From positions 119,457 through 183,456 of the forward strand of contig NZ_VTOX01000011.1 of the NCBI RefSeq assembly GCF_012184415.1: a stretch of DNA of 64,000 bases, in the 5' to 3' direction. The stretch comes from Ramlibacter lithotrophicus (GTDB taxonomy: Bacteria; Pseudomonadota; Gammaproteobacteria; Burkholderiales; Burkholderiaceae_C). Made by a program: the position numbers and the translations under genes. How positions within the stretch are numbered: position 1 is the first letter of the stretch; every line of letters begins with the position of its first letter. The notes beneath the pieces are model-generated. The model was not told where the DNA came from and ran no database searches. It saw only the letters and a list, made by a program, of their open reading frames with translations. Positions 1 to 6,986 of this stretch are shown here, one piece after another.

Positions 1-2
1 CG

Positions 3-764
3 TGGTTCACGTTCGCAGCCACATACATCATGTTGGCCACACTCATTGTGGTGGGCATGGGAGCCGGGTACCTGCAGACGCACCTCAAGACCATTCGAGA
101 CTTCCCCGACAAAGGGGACGTCAAGCGGCACATCGCGGCCTGGCGCTTCCGTTTCTATGACAACACGCTGAACACGCGGGTGCGTTACGCGCGGCATGCC
201 CTGGCAATTGACGAAAACCGCAAGGACTTCGCCCGTGTGCCGTGGGCCGCGCCGGGAGACTGGCCTGACCGCACCGGCGAGCCTGAGTGGCTTCAGCAGG
301 TCTGGTTCGCTGGGAACCATTCGAACATTGGCGGCAGCTACGCGGAAGACGAATCGCGGCTCTCCGACATCTCGCTCAAGTGGATGGTCGAACAAGCCAC
401 CAGCCTGCCGCACCCGCTGAAGGTCGATTGGTCCCGACTGAACCTTTTCCCTGATGCCGCCGGCATGCAGCACTGCGAGATTGAGAGCATGCGGGACTCG
501 TACCCGTGGTGGGTGCCTAAGCGGCTGCGCTTCGTCTGGGCCCAGCATCCGCGTGAGATTCACGTCGATGCGCCGCTGCACCCCAGCGTCGTTGAGCGGT
601 TCGAGCTCGCCCAGGTGTCGCGCTATGGACTTCATGCGCCGTACCGGCCTGGCCATCTGACCACGCACTCGAAGCTGGGCAAATACTACGGGCGTGCGCC
701 GGCGCTTGACAGTGAGGCAGCGGCCGTTCTTCAGCCGGTGCCGGAGAAGCAAGCGCAGGCGTAA
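3..764 (+). CDS. DUF2235 (Tle1-like phospholipase family) protein, C-terminal part, 5' cut by window edge
   Basis: The frame is open from the first bases, so the gene starts outside the window. The visible part begins with a hydrophobic stretch that may be a membrane segment. It continues with the distal DUF2235 region: an ARHALAIDENR segment, then VWFAGNHSNIGG followed by LSDISLKWM, where family members typically carry the histidine and aspartate/glycine motifs near the end of an alpha/beta-hydrolase domain. DUF2235 proteins include type VI secretion phospholipase effectors and uncharacterised hydrolases. The catalytic GxSxG serine would lie upstream and cannot be seen. The next gene starts 33 bp downstream on the same strand, suggesting cotranscription with the MBL-fold gene. 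Confidence 0.75.
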   Translation, partial: WFTFAATYIMLATLIVVGMGAGYLQTHLKTIRDFPDKGDVKRHIAAWRFRFYDNTLNTRVRYARHALAIDENRKDFARVPWAAPGDWPDRTGEPEWLQQVWFAGNHSNIGGSYAEDESRLSDISLKWMVEQATSLPHPLKVDWSRLNLFPDAAGMQHCEIESMRDSYPWWVPKRLRFVWAQHPREIHVDAPLHPSVVERFELAQVSRYGLHAPYRPGHLTTHSKLGKYYGRAPALDSEAAAVLQPVPEKQAQA

Positions 765-797
765 GAACAAGAACCACGAAAAAGAACAGGGCGAGTA

Positions 798-1877
798 ATG
801 GCCGATTTCATTGAGCTGGATTTCTTGGACGTTGAGTCCGAAAAAAGCGGCGACGCAATCACCGTGCGCTACGAGGTCGCAGGCGTTCAATCAGTGCACG
901 TCATCGACGGCGGCTACGTCGACACGGGCGACAAGGTGGTCGCGCATCTCAAGAAGTGGTGCGGCGGCCTTGCCGTGAACCACGTCGTGCTCACCCACCC
1001 CGACCAGGACCACGCCAACGGACTGCGCAAAGTCCTGGAGGAATGCGAGGTAGGGACGCTTTGGATGCACCGGCCTTGGCTGTTCGCAGACCAGCTCCTT
1101 CCTAGCTTCCCCACATACAAGTCTGTGGACGCGTTGCGCTCCAAGCTGCGCGCTTTGTATCCGGGTCCGGCAGCGCTCGAGGACATCGCCCTTGAGCGAG
1201 AGATTGACATCAAGGACCCGTTCCAAGGTGCGCAAATCGGTCAGTTCGTTGTGGCGGCGCCTTCGAAGGCAAGGTACCTGCAGTTGATTGTGGACTCCGA
1301 CCGGACTCCGGAGAAAGCGGAGGAGAAGTCGCTCGCTCAAGTCGTTGCGGAGGCGTTTGACAGCGCCTTCAAGGCCGCCAGCAATCTCGTGAAGCGGGCG
1401 TGGGGCATGGAGACCTTCCCTGTGTCAGGGACGAACAGGGAGAACGAGATGAGCGTGGTGCAGTTTGGCGTCTTCGGCGGCAAGCGCGTACTGCTCACAG
1501 GTGATGCCGGCCGTGAGGCACTGACCGAGGCAGCCGATTTTGTGGAGGCCCGTGGCCATGCGCTGCCCGGCGTCTGGTGCTTCCAGGTCCCGCACCACGG
1601 AGGTCGTCATAACGTGAGCACTGAGCTGCTTGACCGTTGGCTCGGCCCCCCGCTGGGGGCAGCGCCCGAAAAGACGGGTTGGCTTGCCGTCTGCAGTTCC
1701 GCCAAAGCGGACACTCACCATCCGAAGAAAGTGGTCGTTCGAGCGATGCTGCATCGTGGAGCGCACTTTTCATCCACCGAAGGCCGATGCGTCCATGTCA
1801 GCCATCCAAGAATTACCCGGCCGGGCTACTCATCCATTCCACAGGCCGACTATCCCGAGCACCAAGAGGAGGACTAA
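798..1877 (+). CDS. MBL-fold metallo-hydrolase (ComEC-type beta-lactamase-like domain)
   Basis: This 359-residue protein has the metal-binding signature THPDQDHANG (HxDxDH type, about residues 71-80), a downstream LLTGDAG motif and a VPHHGGRHN motif, in the order seen in ComEC/Rec2-like metallo-beta-lactamase domains. No signal peptide or membrane segment is evident, so a cytoplasmic hydrolase acting on a phosphodiester or similar substrate is likely. The substrate cannot be told from sequence. A region of about 60 residues between metal motifs (around 170-215) is an insertion compared with minimal MBL proteins. The gene probably forms a two-gene unit with the upstream DUF2235 gene. A defence role is only a guess from the neighbouring Fic/AbiEi-like gene. 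Confidence 0.75.
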   Translation: MADFIELDFLDVESEKSGDAITVRYEVAGVQSVHVIDGGYVDTGDKVVAHLKKWCGGLAVNHVVLTHPDQDHANGLRKVLEECEVGTLWMHRPWLFADQLLPSFPTYKSVDALRSKLRALYPGPAALEDIALEREIDIKDPFQGAQIGQFVVAAPSKARYLQLIVDSDRTPEKAEEKSLAQVVAEAFDSAFKAASNLVKRAWGMETFPVSGTNRENEMSVVQFGVFGGKRVLLTGDAGREALTEAADFVEARGHALPGVWCFQVPHHGGRHNVSTELLDRWLGPPLGAAPEKTGWLAVCSSAKADTHHPKKVVVRAMLHRGAHFSSTEGRCVHVSHPRITRPGYSSIPQADYPEHQEED

Positions 1878-1960
1878 AGTGGTCGGCTCTCGCGGCGCTT
1901 TGAGCAGCTGAGCTTAGGCGCGCGCAGGCTTCGCAGGAGGCCGCAGACGGCAGGCCGAGC

Positions 1961-2073
1961 GCGAAAGTCTTGCACTGACAGGACGCAAAAGTCTTGCATT
2001 GACAAAGCACATAAGTCGTGTAACTATACGGCAGCAAAATCTTGTCATCGCAAAGCATAAAACTCTTGTCCCC
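1961..2073. repeat. Five direct repeats with exact 24-bp period upstream of the Fic gene
   Basis: The cores AAGTC/AAGTC/AAGTC/AAATC/AACTC start at 1965, 1989, 2013, 2037 and 2061, exactly 24 bp apart. The best copy reads GCAAAAGTCTTGCATTGACA (1985-2004), and the outer copies are degenerate. The array ends at the ATG of the Fic gene. A TTGACA element (1999-2004) lies within copy two and could be a -35 box. Exact helical phasing over five copies fits a multi-site operator. The AbiEi-like N-terminal domain of the adjacent protein is a plausible ligand, by inference. Confidence 0.8.
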
Positions 2074-3633
2074 ATGCCCTCCCCGAACGAAAAGCTGGCT
2101 CAATCTCTCGAGGCTCTGCACGCCTTGGAGCCCGCACGCGCTATCCCTGCAAAGGCGCTCACACGCGTCCATCGGGAACGGCTGAGAGACGCAGGCTTTC
2201 TCAATGAGGTGGTCAAAGGCTGGTACATCCAGACGCGGCCGAACGACGGTGTCGGCGACAGCACAGCTTGGTTTGCCAGCATGCGGGAGTTCATTGCTGG
2301 CTACTGCACCGAGCGATTCGGGGACGAGTGGCACGTTGGACCGGAGCAGTCACTCTTGATGCACTCGGGAGAGCGCTCGCTCCCCACACAGCTGCAAGTT
2401 TGGTCGCCAGCGGCGGGGAATCAGTCTCTGAATCTGCTCCATGGCACCTCACTGTTCCTGTACAAAGCCCCTCGACTGCTCCCCTCTCGCCCAAGTGAGG
2501 ACGCAGGAGGCTTGCGGCTGGTTGAACTGGAAAGTGCTCTCGTTGCTGCCGGACCAGCATTCTTCACCCAGCAACAGCTGGCGGCGACGATTGCGCTGCG
2601 GAGCCTGCCTGAAGCCAGCAACCTGATTCGAATCCTGCTTGAGGGCTCCCACTCCGTTATCGCAGGCCGACTTGCGGGCGCTCTTCGAGCGTTGGGCAGG
2701 CCTGAAATGGCGGAAGAGATTGTGCAGACGATGAGGTCTGCCGGTTACACCGTGGTGGAGACCAACCCTTTCGAAAAGCCGGTGAATACGACGCCGGGGG
2801 GCCGACCCGAAACGCCGTACGTGCAACGCATCCGACTCTTGTGGGCGGACATGCGCCAAGCCGTCATCGACACCCTGCCTGCGCCAGCGGAGGCGTCTCA
2901 CGATGTCATGCAAGTGCTGGCCGACGTCGAGGCTCGATACGTCACCGACGCCTACCACTCCCTGTCCATTGAGGGCTACCGCGTGACGCCGGAACTCATT
3001 GAGAAGGTTCGTCAGGGCAACTGGGACCCAGACGGCGACGACAAGGGTGCTCGGGACGCCATGGCAGCGCGCGGTTACTTCGAGGCTCACAACGCGGTGA
3101 AAGAGTCCGTTGGCAACATAGTGAAGGGGCAAAATCCAGGAGAGGAGCTGCGTAAATCACACAGCGCTTGGTATCGAGCTCTCTTCGCACCCAGCGTTCA
3201 AGCGGGCGTTCTCAAGCCTCAAGACCTGGCCGGCTATCGAAACGACCAGGTCTTCATTCGCGGAGCTCTGCACGTCCCGCTGTCAAAGGAGGCTGTGCGC
3301 GAGACCATGCCGGTCCTGTTTGAGCTCATTTCGAAAGAGGAACATCCTGCAGCAAGGGCCGTTCTGGGTCACTTCTTGTTCGTGTACATCCATCCTTACA
3401 TGGACGGTAACGGGCGGCTGGGTAGGTTTGTGATGAACGCGCTGTTGGTGACAGGCGGGTACCCTTGGACCGTCATTCCAGTGGAGCAGCGCAAGGCCTA
3501 CATGAGCGCACTGGAACAGGCCAGCACTCACCGAAACATCCTGCCGTTTGCTGAATTCATTGGCAAGCTCATTGCTGAGCAGCGTGAACGCCCACTTGAA
3601 CGTCCAGGAAATCGAGTTGCGGCGGCCGCCTAA
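2074..3633 (+). CDS. Fic-domain protein with N-terminal AbiEi-like winged-helix region
   Basis: The 519-residue protein has a C-terminal Fic core with the complete active-site motif HPYMDGNGRLGR (about 440-451), so AMP-transferase or related nucleotidyl-transferase activity is expected. Upstream is SLSIEG, which matches the (S/T)xxxE(G/N) inhibitory motif that self-restrains many Fic proteins. The first 200 or so residues resemble AbiEi/transcriptional-regulator-of-defence proteins: a short winged helix (KALTRVHRERLRDAGFLNEVVKGWY), then a mixed domain. ATG 2074 is chosen because the upstream in-frame TTG (1999) lies inside the repeat array. There is no clear Shine-Dalgarno. A single-chain toxin with built-in regulator is the simplest reading. 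Confidence 0.85.
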   Translation: MPSPNEKLAQSLEALHALEPARAIPAKALTRVHRERLRDAGFLNEVVKGWYIQTRPNDGVGDSTAWFASMREFIAGYCTERFGDEWHVGPEQSLLMHSGERSLPTQLQVWSPAAGNQSLNLLHGTSLFLYKAPRLLPSRPSEDAGGLRLVELESALVAAGPAFFTQQQLAATIALRSLPEASNLIRILLEGSHSVIAGRLAGALRALGRPEMAEEIVQTMRSAGYTVVETNPFEKPVNTTPGGRPETPYVQRIRLLWADMRQAVIDTLPAPAEASHDVMQVLADVEARYVTDAYHSLSIEGYRVTPELIEKVRQGNWDPDGDDKGARDAMAARGYFEAHNAVKESVGNIVKGQNPGEELRKSHSAWYRALFAPSVQAGVLKPQDLAGYRNDQVFIRGALHVPLSKEAVRETMPVLFELISKEEHPAARAVLGHFLFVYIHPYMDGNGRLGRFVMNALLVTGGYPWTVIPVEQRKAYMSALEQASTHRNILPFAEFIGKLIAEQRERPLERPGNRVAAAA

Positions 3634-3939
3634 GCGGTCCTCCGAAAAGCGTCTGTGCGCGGGTGAGCGTAGAGGACCCACGACCGCCTGTGTGGGCGTT
3701 TAAAAAGCGGGACTATACGCATCAGCGGCCGAGTTGCCGCCCGACCCAAGCGAGCTCTAGATTGACAGACCACGACGAGCAACAGCTACTAGCGCACCCT
3801 GCAAGAGCGCGACGCCGGGAGTGACGATGAACTCGTCGCTCGCGCGAACTCTGCTCCGGAGCTGGGCGGGTCGTTCATTGTCGAGCTCGGTGACTTCACC
3901 GTACGACGAGCGGCGCCGGTCGTCCCGCTCGACGCCTCC
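3634..3939. other. Intergenic region between Fic gene and metal operon
   Basis: No convincing gene. A weak hairpin (CCCAC/GTGGG around 3677-3698) followed by a few T residues may end Fic transcription. An open frame of about 54 codons from 3793 to about 3956 has no ATG and may be a gene remnant. It is not called. Confidence 0.4.
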
Positions 3940-3961
3940 AACATTACAGCCCTGTAATGTT
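3940..3961. promoter_or_regulatory. Perfect 22-bp palindrome, probable CopR/CzcR-type response-regulator operator
   Basis: Arms AACATTACAG and CTGTAATGTT are perfectly complementary around a CC centre. ATTACA-N-TGTAAT palindromes are the typical binding sites of CopR/CusR/CzcR-class metal-responsive regulators. A matching OmpR-family regulator lies at 16057. A -10-like TAGAAT sits at 4010-4015 with no good -35, as expected for an activated promoter. Its predicted start point is within a few bases of the czcI ATG at 4023, so the first gene may be nearly leaderless. Confidence 0.75.
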
Positions 3962-4022
3962 CGCGTCCAAATTCCCCTCTGTGCTTCAGCGACGCCACGG
4001 ACCGTGACCTAGAATAAGTCCG

Positions 4023-4412
4023 ATGCGCCGCTGGTTGCTGATTGTCCTGTTGCTCGTCATGCCGTTCCAGACAGTCTGGGCGGTGGTCGCGCCTTACTGC
4101 GGACACGAGACGCAGAGCACGGCCCAGCACTTCGGACATCACGAGCACAAGCATGCTGCAGGTGGTGCTGAGCAAGGCACGGCAGCCTTGCCCGGCGCCG
4201 ACATGGACTGCGGAGCCTGCCACTTGGTCAGTCCCGCTACCGTTCCCGCCGCTCTTCTCGTCGCAGCGGCGCCGCCGACCGCGGCGCCGGTGGAGTTTTC
4301 CCCGACGCACTACATATCTCGGGTTCCTTCAGGCCCGGAGAAGCCCCAAAGACACGCCGCATCGCCTACCGTGCGATTCGTAAGCGGCGTGGTCTCAAGC
4401 CTTACCACCTAG
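4023..4412 (+). CDS. czcI: CzcI-like small periplasmic His/Cys protein
   Basis: This 129-residue protein starts with a signal peptide (MRRWLLIVLLLVMPFQTVWA). It has scattered potential metal ligands (CGHE, HFGHHEHKHA, MDCGACH) and the small-protein architecture of CzcI, which stands first in czcICBA operons of Cupriavidus and is thought to modulate expression of the efflux genes from the periplasm. It directly follows the palindromic operator and precedes the czcC-type gene by 49 bp. A paralogue with the same layout is at 35754-36098 on the minus strand. The assignment rests on position, length, signal peptide and ligand pattern. Confidence 0.75.
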   Translation: MRRWLLIVLLLVMPFQTVWAVVAPYCGHETQSTAQHFGHHEHKHAAGGAEQGTAALPGADMDCGACHLVSPATVPAALLVAAAPPTAAPVEFSPTHYISRVPSGPEKPQRHAASPTVRFVSGVVSSLTT

Positions 4413-4461
4413 ACTCAATCCGCCCGAATCGCTTCTGTCTCATGACAAGAAGGAAGATTCG

Positions 4462-5766
4462 ATGCGTTATCCCCTGGCGGCGCTCGCCATGGCGCTGGCC
4501 GCCGTGGCCCTGCAGGCCCAAGCTCAAACAACAATACCTGCGCCTGCTGCTGCCGCGACAACACCGCAGCTCACTCTCTCGGAGGCAATTCGCCTGGTCG
4601 AGTCGGCCAACCCTGCGCTACGCGGCCGGCAGGCCCAACTCCTAGCGGCTGAAGGCCTGCGCCAGGAGGCCGCCTCTCCGCTGTTCACCAATCCCCAGCT
4701 GACCCTGGAGCACACGCGCCGCAGGCCAACTGGCGCGGCTTCAGAGGGCAGCAGCACTGAGCCGCTCGTTGGCATGGCTCAGCCGTTCGAACTGGGTGGC
4801 CAACAGAGCAAGCGGCGCGACGCCGCTGCAGCCGTGCTCGAATCCGTGCGCGCTGAAATCGAGGACGCGCGCCTGCAAGCAAGGGCAGAAGCAACTTTGC
4901 GCTTCAACGCCGTTCTTGTAGCGCAGCGCAAGGTTCAACTTGAGGAGCGCGCGCTTGCCCTGTTCGAGAGTTCCGCGCAGGCGGTAACCAGGCGTCGTGA
5001 AGCCGGGGAAGACACCCGGCTGGACGCCAACGTTGCCCGCATTGAATCGGAGCGAGCAAGAAACGCCTTGGCGGTGGCGCGAGAGCAGCTGCTCGATGCG
5101 CGCGCCGAGCTCGCCGCGGCCTTGCAGCTGCCTGCATCGCAACTGCCCCAAATAGCAGGTGATGCAAGCCTGTCGCCGGACCACGTACCGGTGTACAGCA
5201 TCGACCAACTCTTGGCTGCGGTTCCGTCGCTGTCACGGCTGCGTGCGTTGAGCGCCCGTGAGGCTGCGGCGCGTGCACGTCTGGCCGTCGAACAAGGAAA
5301 TCGGCTGCCTGACGTCACCGTGGGCGTGAGCGTCGGGCGCGAAGGCCCGGCCGCGGCACGCGAACGAGTGACCACGTTGTCGGTGTCACTGCCCCTCCCG
5401 TTGTTCAGGCGCAACCAGGCGGCCATAGGCCAAGCCCTCACCGATGTAAACCAAGCCGAGATTGACCGAGCAGTCGGTGTGCGCGACGGCGAGGCCACTG
5501 TCCGCCGGTTGTGGCTTCGCCTGGGCAGCCAGGCAGAGCGTGTTCAGCGACTGCGGCAAGCAATGGTGCCGGCGGCACTGGACAACCAGCAGCTTGCCTC
5601 TCGCTCAAGGAAGGCCGGACAGATTGGCTTGCTGGACCAACTCTTGGTGAACCGTCAGGCGCTCGATGCTGAACGAGAGCTCAACGAAGCAGTGGCGGAC
5701 TTTCACAACACCCGTATCGAACTCGAACGTGCGGCCGGCTGGTCGCAAGAAGGACACGCACGATGA
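4462..5766 (+). CDS. czcC: Outer-membrane factor of heavy-metal RND pump (TolC/CzcC family)
   Basis: The 434-residue protein has a signal peptide (cleavage near AQAQ), followed by the two alpha-helical repeats of outer-membrane efflux proteins. These are rich in Ala/Arg/Glu, with LTLSEAIRLVESANPALRG near the N-terminus and the repeated pattern in the second half. It should form the trimeric outer-membrane channel of the CzcCBA complex, carrying divalent cations out of the periplasm. A Shine-Dalgarno-like AAGGAAG precedes the ATG. It overlaps czcB by four bases (ATGA), so the two are translationally coupled. Confidence 0.92.
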   Translation: MRYPLAALAMALAAVALQAQAQTTIPAPAAAATTPQLTLSEAIRLVESANPALRGRQAQLLAAEGLRQEAASPLFTNPQLTLEHTRRRPTGAASEGSSTEPLVGMAQPFELGGQQSKRRDAAAAVLESVRAEIEDARLQARAEATLRFNAVLVAQRKVQLEERALALFESSAQAVTRRREAGEDTRLDANVARIESERARNALAVAREQLLDARAELAAALQLPASQLPQIAGDASLSPDHVPVYSIDQLLAAVPSLSRLRALSAREAAARARLAVEQGNRLPDVTVGVSVGREGPAAARERVTTLSVSLPLPLFRRNQAAIGQALTDVNQAEIDRAVGVRDGEATVRRLWLRLGSQAERVQRLRQAMVPAALDNQQLASRSRKAGQIGLLDQLLVNRQALDAERELNEAVADFHNTRIELERAAGWSQEGHAR

Positions 5767-6971
5767 TTTCAATCAAAAAACCCGGGCCCACGAGACGCAA
5801 GAAGCTGTTGCTGGCAGGCGGGGCGACTCTCGTTTTGGTTGCAGCGCTCTCTCTGCTTGCGTGGGACCGAGGCAGCGGGGCCTCTGCCACCAAAGAGGAA
5901 GCCGCAGAGGGTAAGGAGGGCCACAACGAAGCCCAGGAGCTCACCTTGACGAGCGAAGAGGCTGCTCGAGCCGGCATCAAAGTCGAGCCGCTCAACCCTC
6001 AGAAGCAGTCTTCGTCCATCGTCGTAACGGCAACCATCCAGGCGGACCAGGACCGGATTGCCCGCGCTTCTCCTCGGACGGAGGGTCGCATCATTTCCGC
6101 GCCTGTACGGCTTGGCGACCGCGTCCGCGCAGGCCAGGTCCTGGCATCCCTGGACAGCGTGGCAGTGGGAGAAGCGCACGCGAGTCTGATGCAGGCCCAG
6201 TCGGAGTTGCGAATTGCGGAAGCCGACTTCAAACGCGCAGAGGCGCTGGTCGCCGACGAAATCATCCCGCGCAAAGACTTCCTTCGGGCGCAGTCGGAGC
6301 GAGATAAGGCGGCGGCCAGCGTGCGGGCGGCAACGGACCGCCTGCGTCTATTGGGTGGGAATCCAGGTGCCGGCGGGCGAGCGATTTCAAGTTTCGCCGT
6401 CACCGCTCCTTTTGCGGGCACCGTCATCGAGAAGAAGGCCACTCTTGGCGACTTGGCTAGCCCCAATGAGCCGCTGTTCACCGTCGCAGACCTCAGTCGC
6501 GTCTGGATTGTGGCGGACCTGCCAGAGGCGGCCGTATCGCAAGTGCGTGTCGGCGCTCAGGCCCGGGTCAGTGTCCCGAGCTATCCGAACGAACTCTTCG
6601 GCGGTCGTGTCAGTCACATCGGCGCGGCCTTGAACAAGGAAACGCGCACGGTCGCGGCTCGCATTGAGCTCTCGAATGCCGATGGGCGCTTGAAGCCTGA
6701 CATGTTCGCCACGGCGACCATCGAAGTGACTGGCGACACGCGCGAGGTGATGGCGCTTCCCGACTCCGCCGTTGTGCTGATGCAAGGGCAGCCCACTGTG
6801 TTCGTCTTCGAGCAGGGCGCCTATGTTGCACGCGCTGTTCAAACCGGTGAGCGCATCGGCGGACGCACGACCATCACCGGAGGCATTCGCGCCGGCGAGC
6901 AGGTGGTCACCGCAGGCGCCTATGAGCTCAAGGCACGGAAACAGAAGTCCCAGCTTGGTCACGGGCACTGA
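5763..6971 (+). CDS. czcB: Periplasmic adaptor (membrane-fusion protein, CzcB/HlyD family)
   Basis: This 402-residue protein is anchored by one N-terminal membrane segment (about 18-36). After a charged linker come the lipoyl-like barrel-sandwich halves (GRIISAPVRLGDRVRAGQVLASL and FAVTAPFAGTVIEKKATLGD), which flank an alpha-helical hairpin, and then the beta-barrel domain. It ends GHGH, a possible metal ligand. As adaptor it links the RND pump to the outer-membrane channel. It starts inside the czcC stop (ATGA overlap), and czcA begins 15 bp after its stop, so czcCBA form a tight transcription unit. Confidence 0.92.
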   Translation: MISIKKPGPTRRKKLLLAGGATLVLVAALSLLAWDRGSGASATKEEAAEGKEGHNEAQELTLTSEEAARAGIKVEPLNPQKQSSSIVVTATIQADQDRIARASPRTEGRIISAPVRLGDRVRAGQVLASLDSVAVGEAHASLMQAQSELRIAEADFKRAEALVADEIIPRKDFLRAQSERDKAAASVRAATDRLRLLGGNPGAGGRAISSFAVTAPFAGTVIEKKATLGDLASPNEPLFTVADLSRVWIVADLPEAAVSQVRVGAQARVSVPSYPNELFGGRVSHIGAALNKETRTVAARIELSNADGRLKPDMFATATIEVTGDTREVMALPDSAVVLMQGQPTVFVFEQGAYVARAVQTGERIGGRTTITGGIRAGEQVVTAGAYELKARKQKSQLGHGH

Positions 6972-6986
6972 AGGAACAACAACAAC

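Noticed and set aside
1961..2073. 24-bp repeats as the left end of the Tn7-like element
   Set aside because: Their consensus (AAGTCTTGCATTGACA) shows only scattered similarity with the repeats at 51364 and 52158; no shared terminal sequence could be identified.
3793..3956. Small open frame before the czc operator as a gene
   Set aside because: No start codon of any usual type with a ribosome site, and it ends inside the palindrome; treated as a remnant.
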